DNA of 64,000 bases from JAEWSN01 sp942493335 (GTDB lineage Bacteria > Bacillota > Clostridia > DSM-8532): positions 4,588,001-4,652,000 of the forward strand of contig OW818693.1 of assembly GCA_942493335.1 (NCBI GenBank), given 5' to 3'. Made by a program: the position numbers and the translations under genes. Position 1 is the first letter of the stretch; each line of letters starts with the position of its first letter. The notes beneath the pieces were generated by a model that did not search any database, had not been told where the DNA came from, and saw nothing but the letters and a program-made list of their open reading frames with translations. This document shows positions 33,990 to 43,006 of the stretch, one piece after another.

Positions 33990-35054
33990 ATGGATCGTTT
34001 GAAAAGGCAAAGTGACCCCGGAAGCCAGGGGACACTTCCGGCCGACGGAACCCGAACAGGGACTGTACGAGGGAAAAAAGCCGGCACACAGGCATCCGGC
34101 ATTACGGACACCCTCATGCAAGGTGGTGTACGGTTGCTTGCGTTCCTGAGCGTCGTCATGATGGCTTTCATCTTCGTTTTTGTCATCAGTCGCGCATGGC
34201 CGGTCATCCGGGAAAGCGGTGTCGGCTTCTGGACGGGCAGCAACTTTGACGCACAGATCACCGAAGCCTACAATGCGCCTGCTGAAGCACCCGTCTATCG
34301 TTTCGGCATGCTCGGGCTGATTGCGGGAACCCTGTCCAGCACGTTTCTGGCCCTTTTGCTGGCGGTGCCGACCGGTATCGGGGCCGCAGCCATTCTTTGC
34401 GAGTTCGCACCGGAATGGCTGAAACAACCGGCAGTCGCCTGCGTGCGTCTGCTGGCCTCCATCCCTTCCATCGTGTTCGGCCTGATCGGCCTCATGGTGG
34501 TGGTGCCCCTCGTGGAGAAACTCTTCATCACGGTGGACATGCAGATCGCATGGTTGGACCGGTTCCAGATGACCGGCCGCAATCTGTTGACTTCTGTCAT
34601 TGTGCTGGCGTTCATGATTGTTCCGATGGTGGTCGCACTGACCATGGATGCCATCACCAGCGTTTCCGACTCCCTGCGGGAAGTTGGCTTTGCGATGGGG
34701 ATGACGCCCTGGCGGGTGACCTGGAAGATCGTGCTTCCCTCCGCCAAATCCGGCATTGTGGCTGGCATCATCCTGGCCTCCGGCCGTGGCATCGGCGAGG
34801 CTGTCGCCGTCTCGATGGTATGCGGCGGCATCGGCCTCGTGCCCAATCCGGCAGATGGCGCGGGATTCCTTCTTGGGCCCATCCTGACGCTTGCATCCGC
34901 CATCGTGAACAAATCGGAGGCGATTTCCGTCGCTTCGATCGAATCGGCGCTGTTTGCCTGCGGAGCGGTCCTTCTGACCATCGGCGCTGTGCTTGGGATT
35001 CTATCGCGTCAGGTGGAGCGCTGGATTCTGAGAAGGGAGGGTGCAAATGTCTGA
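33990..35054 (+). CDS. pstC: Phosphate ABC transporter permease PstC
   Basis: 354 aa. After a charged 40-residue N-terminal tail come about six membrane helices. The cytoplasmic EAA-like loop is DSLREVGFAMGMTPWRVTWKIVLP, written here in part as REVGFAMGMTPWR, which docks on PstB. LLASIPSIVFGLIGL is characteristic of PstC/PstA. The 164 bases between pstS and pstC contain short AACAACGAGCGAA-like repeats but no terminator. The next gene overlaps by 8 bases. Confidence 0.95.
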   Translation: MDRLKRQSDPGSQGTLPADGTRTGTVRGKKAGTQASGITDTLMQGGVRLLAFLSVVMMAFIFVFVISRAWPVIRESGVGFWTGSNFDAQITEAYNAPAEAPVYRFGMLGLIAGTLSSTFLALLLAVPTGIGAAAILCEFAPEWLKQPAVACVRLLASIPSIVFGLIGLMVVVPLVEKLFITVDMQIAWLDRFQMTGRNLLTSVIVLAFMIVPMVVALTMDAITSVSDSLREVGFAMGMTPWRVTWKIVLPSAKSGIVAGIILASGRGIGEAVAVSMVCGGIGLVPNPADGAGFLLGPILTLASAIVNKSEAISVASIESALFACGAVLLTIGAVLGILSRQVERWILRREGANV

Positions 35055-36180
35055 TACCGTATGGTCCGATGCCCAAGGTACTTCCGGGACAATGGAATGG
35101 ACGGAATCCCGGGAAACCGCCCGTGTCACGGAAACGTTCCAGGGCGGAAGCTCCCCTTCCATGCAGGAACCTTCGGAGACCGGGGGAAGCAGATCCATCC
35201 GGCGTCCCCTCAGGAACCGGCGGATTGAAAGTCTGCTCGGCATGTCGGGATCCTGGCTATCCGTGGCGCTGATCCTGTCATCCTGCCTGTTCATCCTCGT
35301 GTATGTCCTGCTGGAGGGCATGGGGGTGATCTCACTCCGGTTTCTGTTCAGCGAACCGGATCCGTCCGCGCTCAACGCCCAGTCCGGCGGCATCCTGACG
35401 CCCATCATCGGGACCGTCCTGCTGACGGTCATCGGCATGCTGCTGGCCTGGCCTGCGGCCTTGTCGACCGCCCTGTTCCTGGTCCATGACAGCCGCCGAG
35501 GCTTCTTTCCGGACCTCATCCGGGTTGCGATCGACATTCTGGCCGGTGTGCCGACCATTGTGGTCGCTTTGTTCGCACTGGCGTTTTCAACCTCGTCGGG
35601 GCTTGGCTTTCTGAGCGTCAGCATTGAAGGCGCGGATGGCATAGCGCGTTCCTATGGCCGTTCCTTTCTTGTGGCGGGGATTGCCATGGCTGTCATGATT
35701 CTGCCCTTTGTCGTGAAAACGGCGGAGGAGGCCATCAAGTCCGTACCCAGACAGTACTACGAGGCATCGATGGCGCTGGGCGCCACAAAATGGTACACCA
35801 TCCGCCATATCATCCTGAAAACGGCAAAGCCCGGCCTTGTCATGGCCGTCATTCTCGGAATGGGCCGCATCATCGGGGATACTGCCATCGTGCTGCTCAC
35901 TTTGGGCGGAACGCTCCGCATGACGGGGCTCCAGCCCTGGTGGATCCCCGCGAACTGGCTCAGCACACTGCAGAATACCGGATGCACGCTGACCTCCTAC
36001 ATCCACTACACTTCGCCGGCCGGCGAAGGAAACAGCACGGATGTCTCCTTCGGCGCATCCTTCGTCCTGATCCTCATCATTCTCCTGCTCAACGGCATTG
36101 CCGCGCTGGCGGGAGGATCCGGGAAACGCACGCGCCAGGAAGGTCCCATCCGCTCCAGAAGCCGGGAGGAAACGACATGA
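35047..36180 (+). CDS. pstA: Phosphate ABC transporter permease PstA
   Basis: 377 aa from ATG 35047, 7 bases after GGAGG and overlapping the end of pstC. The N-terminal 65 residues are polar and low in complexity, longer than usual. Six membrane helices follow, with ILAGVPTIVVALFALAF and the coupling loop YYEASMALGATKWYTIRHII (written to 20 residues). It forms the membrane channel with PstC. Its stop overlaps the pstB start (ATGA). Confidence 0.94.
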   Translation: MSDTVWSDAQGTSGTMEWTESRETARVTETFQGGSSPSMQEPSETGGSRSIRRPLRNRRIESLLGMSGSWLSVALILSSCLFILVYVLLEGMGVISLRFLFSEPDPSALNAQSGGILTPIIGTVLLTVIGMLLAWPAALSTALFLVHDSRRGFFPDLIRVAIDILAGVPTIVVALFALAFSTSSGLGFLSVSIEGADGIARSYGRSFLVAGIAMAVMILPFVVKTAEEAIKSVPRQYYEASMALGATKWYTIRHIILKTAKPGLVMAVILGMGRIIGDTAIVLLTLGGTLRMTGLQPWWIPANWLSTLQNTGCTLTSYIHYTSPAGEGNSTDVSFGASFVLILIILLLNGIAALAGGSGKRTRQEGPIRSRSREETT

Positions 36181-36974
36181 GCCAGTTGGAAAAGGGTCTG
36201 TTGCAGGAAGCTGCGGGGAACAGCATGGTCAGCATCCGGGATGTTTCGGCCTGGTATGGGGCGGCGCAGGCCTTGAACCACGTATCTTTCGAGATCCCGA
36301 AGAACGCCATCACTGCATTCATCGGACCGTCCGGATGCGGAAAGACCACTTTGCTCCGCTCCCTGAACCGGCTCAATGACAGGATTCCTTCCTTTCATCT
36401 GGAGGGATCGATCCGACTTGGGGGCGTCGATCTGTACGCAAAAAGGGCGGGGAGCTGGGTGAATGGGCTGCGGAAAGGAATGGGCATGGTCTTCCAGGCC
36501 TCCAATCCGTTGCCGGTTTCCGTTCTCAACAACCTGACCCTGCCTTTGCAGGAGCACTACCGCATGTCGCGTGCCGAAGCGGAGACAAGGGCCATTGACA
36601 AACTGAAGCTTGCGAATCTGTATGACGAGGTGGCGGAAAAGCTCCACCACTCCGCCTTGCGTCTTTCCGGCGGTCAGCAGCAGCGGCTGTGCATCGCCAG
36701 AGCCCTCATGCTGGAGCCGGAAGTCCTGCTGCTGGACGAGCCGTGCTCGGCGCTCGATCCCATTTCCACCTACAAGATCGAGGATCTGCTGACGGAGCTG
36801 AAGACCCGCTACACCGTCATTCTGGTGACCCACAACATGGAGCAGGCCAGCCGCATTGCGGATCAGACCGTGTTTTTCTATCGTGGGGAAGTCCTTGAGG
36901 CGGGCGCGACGGTGGATGTGTTCCAGAATCCGCAGCATCCCAGACTTCAGCGCTACCTCAAGGGAGCGGTCTGA
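36177..36974 (+). CDS. pstB: Phosphate ABC transporter ATPase PstB
   Basis: 265 aa. Walker A GPSGCGKTT, Q-loop MVFQASNPLP, signature LSGGQQQR, Walker B LLLDEPCSALD and switch His in VTHNM. RSLNRLNDRIP after Walker A is diagnostic for PstB. It powers phosphate import through PstCA. Translationally coupled to pstA by ATGA. No phoU or phoPR gene follows, which is unusual since phoU commonly ends the operon. Confidence 0.96.
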   Translation: MSQLEKGLLQEAAGNSMVSIRDVSAWYGAAQALNHVSFEIPKNAITAFIGPSGCGKTTLLRSLNRLNDRIPSFHLEGSIRLGGVDLYAKRAGSWVNGLRKGMGMVFQASNPLPVSVLNNLTLPLQEHYRMSRAEAETRAIDKLKLANLYDEVAEKLHHSALRLSGGQQQRLCIARALMLEPEVLLLDEPCSALDPISTYKIEDLLTELKTRYTVILVTHNMEQASRIADQTVFFYRGEVLEAGATVDVFQNPQHPRLQRYLKGAV

Positions 36975-37003
36975 GTGCAGGGAAAACGCGTTTTCACGAG
37001 AAC

Positions 37004-37042
37004 CTAACATTAACAGAACATTGTCCTGATCTTTCTGAACAT
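37004..37042 (+). promoter_or_regulatory. Pho-box-like region before the alkaline phosphatase gene
   Basis: CTAACA (37004), AGAACA (37015), CTGATC (37026) and a GAACA-containing block near 37037 repeat at 11-base steps, and TTAACA also occurs at 37010. Similar to the repeats before the chemoreceptor gene at 26572. A GAAAACGCGTTTTC palindrome (36982-36995) precedes it. Confidence 0.4.
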
Positions 37043-37130
37043 CCAGCCAACGGCACCTTGATAGCATGGAAAGGGGAAAACCCGGAAAACGGGATCCCGC
37101 ATATGAAGAGACCCGCAAGGAGGAAACATC

Positions 37131-38828
37131 ATGAAGGAATGGCCAAAATTCCTGGGAACCGGCCTCGTATCGGCCGCGATTCTGTCACTCCAGATTCTGA
37201 ATGCCGGCGCTGCAACCACACTCCCTGCAACAAAGGCGTCGCCTGCCGCTGTCCGGACGACGGCAGCCGTTGCGACCGCTGCAGCCGTAACGGCACAGGC
37301 CGGATCCGGGACCGTCAAGAGCGTCATCCTGCTGATCCCGGACGGAATGAGCGTATCCGCCACCACCCTGTCCCGCTTCTACAAGGATTCGACCGGAAAG
37401 ACCCCCCTCGCCCTGGACCCGCTTGCAAGCGGTCTCGTGCGCACCCAATGGGCCGCCGGCATGATCACCGACTCCGCTCCCGCGGGCACGGCCTTCGCTA
37501 CGGGCAACAAGACGGATGACGGCATGATTGGCGTTCTTCCGAAAGCACAGGGGAGCGCGCCTGTAGCCACGATTCTCGAAGCGGCGCGTCTTGCCGGCAA
37601 GTCCACCGGCCTCATCGCCACCTCGGAAATCATGCATGCGACGCCGGCCGATTTTGCCGCGCATGACACGTCCCGCAAGAGCTATGACAGTATCGGCGAA
37701 CAGATGGTATACAACGGCGTGGATGTCCTGCTCGGTGCCGGAGACTCCTTTTTTTCCGACACGGTCCGCAAGGATCGCGAGGATCTGAACGGCGTGCTGA
37801 AGGCGAAGGGGTACGACCTCGTCGGCAACCTCGCCCAGATGAACGCCAGCAAATCCTCGAAGATCTGGGGATCCTTCTCCACGACCAGCATGGCCTACGA
37901 CATGGACCGGGATCCCGCCAAGGAGCCTTCTCTGGCGGAAATGACAAAGAAAGCCATCGACATCCTGTCCAAGGACCCCGACGGCTTCTTCCTCATGGTT
38001 GAGGGAAGCAAGGTCGACTGGGCCGCGCATGCCAACGACACCATCGGCATTGTCAGCGATACGCTGGCCTTTGACGCTGCGGTGAAGGTGGCCCTGGATT
38101 ATGGGAAGGCCAGCGGAAACGTCGCCATCCTCTCCTCCACGGATCATGGCAACAGCGGACTTTCCATCGGTGCAGCCTCTACAAACGCCGACTACAACAA
38201 GCGTCCCGTCAGCGATTTCATCGACCCGCTGAAGAAGGCCAAGCTGACCATAGAGGGAACGCTCGTGAAGTTCAACACCATGCTTCTGCCGGACCGTTCC
38301 AATGTTGCGGCGCTTGCATCCACCTGGTACGGCCTGACGGATCTGACGGCTGAGGAAACGGCCGTACTGGTCGCTGCGCCGAAGGTGTCCGACATGGGTC
38401 CGCTGATGGTCGCCATGCTCGCGAAACGCGCCAACCTCGCGTATACCACGACCGGCCACACCGGAGAGGATGTCGTACTGTACTCCTGGTCCGCCGATGG
38501 CGACCGTCTGACGGGCGTCGTGGACAATACCGCACTGGCAGGGTACATGGCCGGCAAGCTGGGCGTGGACCTGAAGGCGACTTCGAAGAAGCTCTTCGTG
38601 GATGCCGTGAAGGCCTTCACCGCCAAGGGCGCCAAAGCGGAAGTCGTGCTCGACAAGGACGGCGGAAACCATCTGCTGGTGGTCACTAAGGGGAACAACA
38701 CCCTGTACGTGCCTGTCAACAAGAATGAAGCCGTCATCAATGACAAGCCGGTTGTTCTTCCCGGTGTCGCGGTTTATTCCGCGGATGTGTTCTACGTCTC
38801 CCAGGAAGCCATTGACTTGATTCCCTGA
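37131..38828 (+). CDS. phoA: Alkaline phosphatase, exported
   Basis: 565 aa. Signal peptide to about residue 27, then an Ala/Thr-rich stretch. Alkaline phosphatase signatures: metal Asp in LIPDGMS, nucleophile Ser in TDSAPAGTAFATG, EGSKVDWAAHAND, SSTDHGN and TTGHTGED. It releases phosphate from organic esters outside the cell. The last 75 residues (GNNTLYVPVNKNEAVINDK, VVLPGVAVYS, FYVSQEAIDLI) resemble part of a copper-amine-oxidase N-terminal-like module, echoing PstS upstream. It lies directly after pstB and likely responds to phosphate limitation. Confidence 0.95.
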   Translation: MKEWPKFLGTGLVSAAILSLQILNAGAATTLPATKASPAAVRTTAAVATAAAVTAQAGSGTVKSVILLIPDGMSVSATTLSRFYKDSTGKTPLALDPLASGLVRTQWAAGMITDSAPAGTAFATGNKTDDGMIGVLPKAQGSAPVATILEAARLAGKSTGLIATSEIMHATPADFAAHDTSRKSYDSIGEQMVYNGVDVLLGAGDSFFSDTVRKDREDLNGVLKAKGYDLVGNLAQMNASKSSKIWGSFSTTSMAYDMDRDPAKEPSLAEMTKKAIDILSKDPDGFFLMVEGSKVDWAAHANDTIGIVSDTLAFDAAVKVALDYGKASGNVAILSSTDHGNSGLSIGAASTNADYNKRPVSDFIDPLKKAKLTIEGTLVKFNTMLLPDRSNVAALASTWYGLTDLTAEETAVLVAAPKVSDMGPLMVAMLAKRANLAYTTTGHTGEDVVLYSWSADGDRLTGVVDNTALAGYMAGKLGVDLKATSKKLFVDAVKAFTAKGAKAEVVLDKDGGNHLLVVTKGNNTLYVPVNKNEAVINDKPVVLPGVAVYSADVFYVSQEAIDLIP

Positions 38829-38875
38829 CATTCCGCCTGAAACGGAAGGATCTGATTCCCTGACATTCCGCTTGA
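38817..38875 (+). repeat. Direct repeat spanning the phoA stop codon
   Basis: A 24-base unit (core TGATTCCCTGACATTCCGC) occurs at 38817-38840 and 38852-38875, period 35. The first copy contains the phoA stop TGA; the second lies in the 3' untranslated part. A short third trace, CTTGATTCC, follows at about 38886. Confidence 0.75.
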
Positions 38876-38908
38876 TGAAAAAGAACTTGATTCCTTTGCC
38901 ACTTGCTG

Positions 38909-38942
38909 ATGCGGCCCGCGTTTCCCCCAACGCGGGCCGCAT
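38909..38942 (+). terminator. Hairpin terminator after phoA
   Basis: A perfect 14-bp GC-rich stem (ATGCGGCCCGCGTT with its complement) has a TCCCCC loop. The following T content (GCATTTAT) is modest. Confidence 0.7.
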
Positions 38943-39049
38943 GCATTTATCTGAAGCCTGTAAACGCCACAAACGAAACCTTTGCATGTCCTCTTTCACG
39001 CAGGAACCGTCACATGGCACATCTTCGTCAATCCTTTCACAAATTCGAC

Positions 39050-39077
39050 TTGACACACCTGTCGATTGCGTTATAAT
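39050..39077 (+). promoter_or_regulatory. Promoter of the glycine-riboswitch/serA transcript
   Basis: Consensus TTGACA (39050-39055), 16-base spacer, consensus TATAAT (39072-39077). The leader is therefore about 510 bases long. Confidence 0.8.
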
Positions 39078-39216
39078 TGATACAACATCAGCCACGAAAC
39101 ATGGCCAAGGTGCGCACTGCCAGCCTTTGTCCCATGGCGTTTCCATGAATCGGCGCCTGTGACGGACGATAAACGGCGTGAAGACAACAGACAATTGCAT
39201 AACCTTTCCGGTTGAT

Positions 39217-39399
39217 GATCAAGGGAGAGTGGTGCTGGACACCCGCCGACGGAGTAATCCTCGCAGGCAAACGGACCTTGATCGGACGGCACTCTGGAGA
39301 GATCGCCCCTTCCCCCTGACGGGAAGCGCGGCGGCGCCGAAGGGGCAAGTCCTGGATGCAAGGCATCCCGGATGTATCTCTCAGGCAAAAGGACAGGGC
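39217..39399 (+). promoter_or_regulatory. Tandem glycine riboswitch
   Basis: Aptamer I (39217-39283) is closed by GATCAAGG/CCTTGATC and contains GGGAGAG, CCGACGGAGTAA and CTCGCAGGCAAACGGAC. Aptamer II (about 39291-39399) contains GGAGAG, CGAAGGGGCAA and CTCTCAGGCAAAAGGACAG. These are the conserved blocks of the two glycine aptamers in their usual order, with a short linker. A terminator follows 46 bases later, then serA. Confidence 0.92.
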
Positions 39400-39444
39400 A
39401 GGGTCTCCGCGCAAGGGCGTGTGGGAGACATCGTCGCATCCGGA

Positions 39445-39472
39445 GTCAAACCCGTAAGGTTTGGCTTTTTTT
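39445..39472 (+). terminator. Intrinsic terminator in the serA leader
   Basis: GTCAAACC pairs with GGTTTGGC around CGTAA, followed by seven T. It lies between the glycine riboswitch and serA and is the likely expression platform. Confidence 0.88.
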
Positions 39473-39593
39473 GTACCTATTTTCCATTGGCCTTCGAACC
39501 GAAACGGATCAAATACCGGGCGCGCAGAAGGCGCATTCCATCCACTTTGCACCGGTCCTGCGCCGGAACACCAGTAGAACGGGAGGGGTTCAC

Positions 39594-41198
39594 ATGCCGA
39601 AGATCATCGTCACAGACAAAATGTCCGCAAATGGTGTCGACTACCTCAAGGCAAAAGGTTTCGAGGTGGATACGCCCTATGGCATATCCCACGAGGATCT
39701 GCTGGGGATCATCGATCAGTATGATGCCATCATTGTCCGCTCCGCCACCAAGGTGAAGCAGGACATCATCGACAAGGCTGTGAACCTGAAGGTCGCGGGC
39801 CGTGCCGGCAACGGGGTCGACAACATCGACGTGCCGGCCTGCACGAAACGCGGCATCGCCGTTGTGAACACGCCGGAAGGCAACATCATGGCTGCGGCGG
39901 AAATGAGTGTGGCGCTGGCTTTTGCCGTATTCCGCAATATCGGGCCCGCGCATCACGCCGCCAAAGTGAATGATTTCCGGCGGAACCGGTTTGTCGGCGA
40001 GGAACTCGAAGGAAAGACCGTCGGCGTCATCGGTCTGGGCAAGATCGGCGCCATTGTGGCCCGCAAGCTCAAGGGCATCGGAATGGACGTCATCGGCTAT
40101 GATCCCTACATCACCGAGGAACGCGCCGCGGATCTCGGCGTGGAGCGAATCGAGACCATCGACGCGCTGCTTGCGCGGGCGGACCTGGTCACCATCCACA
40201 TCCCGAAGAGTCCGGAGAGTAAAAATCTCATCGGCGCACGGGAACTGGCGCTCTGCAAAAAAGGCGTGCGGATCATCAACGTCGCCCGCGGCGGCATGGT
40301 GGATGAGGCCGCCCTGTATGATGCCATCGTATCCGGCCAGGTGGCCGCCGCCGGCCTTGATGTCCAGGAAGTGGAACCGAACTTCAACAAGACGCCGGAA
40401 GAGCAGGATTACAAAAATCCTCTGCTCGAGCTGGAACAGGTCACGTTCACGCCCCATCTCGGCGCCTCCACGAAGGAAGCGAATCTCAATTGTTCCCTGG
40501 ATGTGGCGAAAATGGTCGAAGCCGTCCTCAACGGCGAACTGGTTCCGGCCGTGAACATGCCCAGAATGAGCGGGGACGTGAAGGGCATGCGTCCCTACAT
40601 CGAGCTTGGCGAGAAATTGGGCTCCATCTATTACCAAACCGAGAAGGAGACCGTCCAGCGCATCGAGGTCGCGTATTCCGGCGATCTCGCGGAAAAACCC
40701 ATGAAGCCGGTCACCCTGGCCGTCGTGAAGGGCTTTCTCTGTGCCACGGGGAGTTCCGACGTCAACTACATCAATGCGGAGCTGAAACTGGCGGATTTCG
40801 GGGTCGAACTCGTGGAAAGCCGTTCGAGCCAGCTCGACAAGTACACCAATCTCATCACGGTCCGATTTGTCCGCAAGGATCGCACGCTGGAAGTATCCGG
40901 GACGGTCTTCGCGAAGGATTCCATCCGCATCGTCGATTTCTTCGGATACCGGATGGACTTCGAACCGGCTCCGCATGTCATTGCGCTGCAGAACAAGGAC
41001 GTTCCGGGCATCATCGGCAAGGTGGGAACCATCCTTGGCGCGAAGGGCATCAATATCGCCGCCATGCAGTGGAGCCGCGACAGGACCGGCGAAAAGGCTG
41101 TTTCCTTCGTCAGCATCGACAGTGCGGCCGATGAGACCGTCCTGAAGGAACTGCAGGAGATTCCGGGCGTGCTGAAAGCTTCGAGTCTCACGTTCTGA
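39594..41198 (+). CDS. serA: D-3-phosphoglycerate dehydrogenase
   Basis: 534 aa, the long form. It catalyses the first step of serine synthesis, 3-phosphoglycerate to 3-phosphohydroxypyruvate with NAD. Substrate domain with VGRAGNGVDNID-type segment (AGRAGNGVDNIDV), Rossmann GLGKIGAIVARKLKG near residue 150, catalytic Arg/Glu/His in NVARGGMVDE and TPHLGAST. The C-terminal part has the intervening ASB domain and an ACT domain (VIALQNKDVPGIIGKVGTIL) that usually binds serine. Start ATG after GGGAGGGG. Its leader has a tandem glycine riboswitch and terminator. It is followed by its own terminator, so it is monocistronic. Confidence 0.96.
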   Translation: MPKIIVTDKMSANGVDYLKAKGFEVDTPYGISHEDLLGIIDQYDAIIVRSATKVKQDIIDKAVNLKVAGRAGNGVDNIDVPACTKRGIAVVNTPEGNIMAAAEMSVALAFAVFRNIGPAHHAAKVNDFRRNRFVGEELEGKTVGVIGLGKIGAIVARKLKGIGMDVIGYDPYITEERAADLGVERIETIDALLARADLVTIHIPKSPESKNLIGARELALCKKGVRIINVARGGMVDEAALYDAIVSGQVAAAGLDVQEVEPNFNKTPEEQDYKNPLLELEQVTFTPHLGASTKEANLNCSLDVAKMVEAVLNGELVPAVNMPRMSGDVKGMRPYIELGEKLGSIYYQTEKETVQRIEVAYSGDLAEKPMKPVTLAVVKGFLCATGSSDVNYINAELKLADFGVELVESRSSQLDKYTNLITVRFVRKDRTLEVSGTVFAKDSIRIVDFFGYRMDFEPAPHVIALQNKDVPGIIGKVGTILGAKGINIAAMQWSRDRTGEKAVSFVSIDSAADETVLKELQEIPGVLKASSLTF

Positions 41199-41281
41199 CG
41201 GGTGATTTTCGGCCATCGGGCATGATCACGTGCCCTTCCTGCATGAATTTGGTGTTCCGCTTTGTGTAAAATCCCTCGACA

Positions 41282-41313
41282 GGCCGGCTGAAGCATTTCA
41301 GCCGGCCCTTTCC
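41282..41313 (+). terminator. Intrinsic terminator of serA
   Basis: GGCCGGCTGAA pairs perfectly with TTCAGCCGGCC around GCAT, followed by CTTTCCT. A TATGAT just after it (about 41313-41318) may be the -10 of the next unit. Confidence 0.75.
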
Positions 41314-41434
41314 TATGATAAGATGACGGTATCCTGGCGGAAATCCTCCCTTGCACGAGCTGTATCCGCCGCAGAAACCCCAGCAAGGAAAATCGGGATG
41401 TCGCATGACCCTGACATCCTCCCCGAGGTGCAAC

Positions 41435-43006
41435 ATGGGAAAGACGTCACGCCTGTTCGCGGCCATCGATATCGGCTCACACCGGCTGCGCATGAAAATC
41501 GTCGAGACGTCCCGGGACGGACACGTCCGGGATCTCGAAAATGTGGATTTGCTGGTTCCGCTCGGTCGTGACACCTTCAAGGACGGCAAGCTCAGCTTTG
41601 CCTCGATCCGGGCCACCTGCGAAGCCATCGCAGGGTTCAAGCGCCTGATGACGGACTACGGTGTGACCGAATCCCGCGTGGTGGCCACCAGCGCGCTGCG
41701 CGAAGCGTCGAACCGGGATTACATGATCGACCAGATCCGTATGCTTACCGGGTTTGATGTGGAGATCATCAATAATTCCCAGGAAAAGTTCCTTACCTTC
41801 CAGGCCGTCAAGACCCTGCTGAGGACCGCGGACTGTGTGAAGCCTGACGAACGGATGCTGCTGCTGGACATCGGCGCAGGAAGCATTCAGCTTTCCCTGT
41901 GCGATCCGCTCCGGCTTGTCACCAGCCAGAGCATGAAGATCGGCGCACTGCGCATCAAGGAAGCCATGGCCCGCATCGAACGGAGGACGCTTCATTTCCA
42001 TCGCGTGCTGGAGGAGTATATCGAAGCGCATGTCGAGAGTGTGGAATCCTTCCGGACAGGCAGCGACATCAGCAGGTTCGCCGTGGTGGCGAGCGGTTCC
42101 GAATCCCTTGCGCTGATGTGCGGGGTCGGTCGGACCGGCGGAATGACCGTCGTATCCCGGGAACGTTTCGAAAAGGCGTTCAAGCAGGTTTCGGAGATGT
42201 CCACGCCCGCACTGGCGGCCCGTCTCGGCATTGCACCGGCGGATGCGGACATCATCGCACCCGCATTCATCCTGATCCGGCAATTTTTCGGGAAGACCTC
42301 CGCCATGGAGGTCATGCTGCCGCACGTCACCCTGGTGGACGGGCTGATCGCAGAATATCTGCTTCATCCCCGGTTGCAGACGGCCGGGAATGAGTTCGAG
42401 GCGGACATCCTTTCAAACGCGAACCATCTGGCGGAAATGTATCGTTTCAACAGCCGTCATACCCTCTATGTGGTGGATGCCTCCCTTTCGCTGTTCGACA
42501 GCCTGAAGGCCATTCACGGAATGACCCCGCGTGATCGGTTTCTGCTTCAGCTTGCGGCCCTTCTCCATGATGTCGGGAAATTCATCGGGGCGGATCCGCA
42601 TTCCCTGTATTCCTACCATGTCATCAAGGCGTCCCAGCTGGCGGGACTGTCAGATACGGAACTGGCCATGGTGGCCAACATTGCGCGGTTCCATTCTTCG
42701 GAGGAGCCGGACTTCGACAGTGACAGCCTCAAGAAGATCGAAACCGGCACCCGCATCAAGACCATGAAGCTCATTGCGATCATCCGGCTCGCGGATTCGC
42801 TGGATACCAGTCATAAACAGAAGCTTCGCCGGCTGCGGGTGGAGCCGAAGGACATCACCTGCGTCGTCCGTGGCGACAGCCGGGAGGAATGCGTCCTGGA
42901 ACAATGGACCTTTCAGATGAAGGCCGAGTTTTTCCGTGAAGTGTTCGGCCTGCAGCCCATTCTCACCGTCGTGAACAAGGCGGGGAAACCGGAGGCAAAG
43001 CCATGA
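41435..43006 (+). CDS. Ppx/GppA-like protein with degenerate active site and HD domain
   Basis: 523 aa. Start ATG 41435 after GAGGTG. An actin-like Ppx/GppA pair of domains (1-310) is followed by an HD domain (QLAALLHDVGKF near 390). Key positions depart from active exopolyphosphatases: AIDIGSHRLRM for IDLGSNSVRM, NNSQEKFL where the catalytic Glu lies in GEEEAHL, and LLDIGAGSIQ for DIGGGSTE. Hydrolysis of polyphosphate or pppGpp is therefore doubtful; binding or regulation is possible. It overlaps ppk by 4 bases (ATGA), so it is made together with the kinase. A canonical homologue follows ppk. Confidence 0.88.
   Translation: MGKTSRLFAAIDIGSHRLRMKIVETSRDGHVRDLENVDLLVPLGRDTFKDGKLSFASIRATCEAIAGFKRLMTDYGVTESRVVATSALREASNRDYMIDQIRMLTGFDVEIINNSQEKFLTFQAVKTLLRTADCVKPDERMLLLDIGAGSIQLSLCDPLRLVTSQSMKIGALRIKEAMARIERRTLHFHRVLEEYIEAHVESVESFRTGSDISRFAVVASGSESLALMCGVGRTGGMTVVSRERFEKAFKQVSEMSTPALAARLGIAPADADIIAPAFILIRQFFGKTSAMEVMLPHVTLVDGLIAEYLLHPRLQTAGNEFEADILSNANHLAEMYRFNSRHTLYVVDASLSLFDSLKAIHGMTPRDRFLLQLAALLHDVGKFIGADPHSLYSYHVIKASQLAGLSDTELAMVANIARFHSSEEPDFDSDSLKKIETGTRIKTMKLIAIIRLADSLDTSHKQKLRRLRVEPKDITCVVRGDSREECVLEQWTFQMKAEFFREVFGLQPILTVVNKAGKPEAKP

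Noticed and set aside
39372..39593. In-frame extension of serA into the leader
   Set aside because: This segment contains part of the glycine riboswitch and its terminator and is regulatory RNA, not protein.
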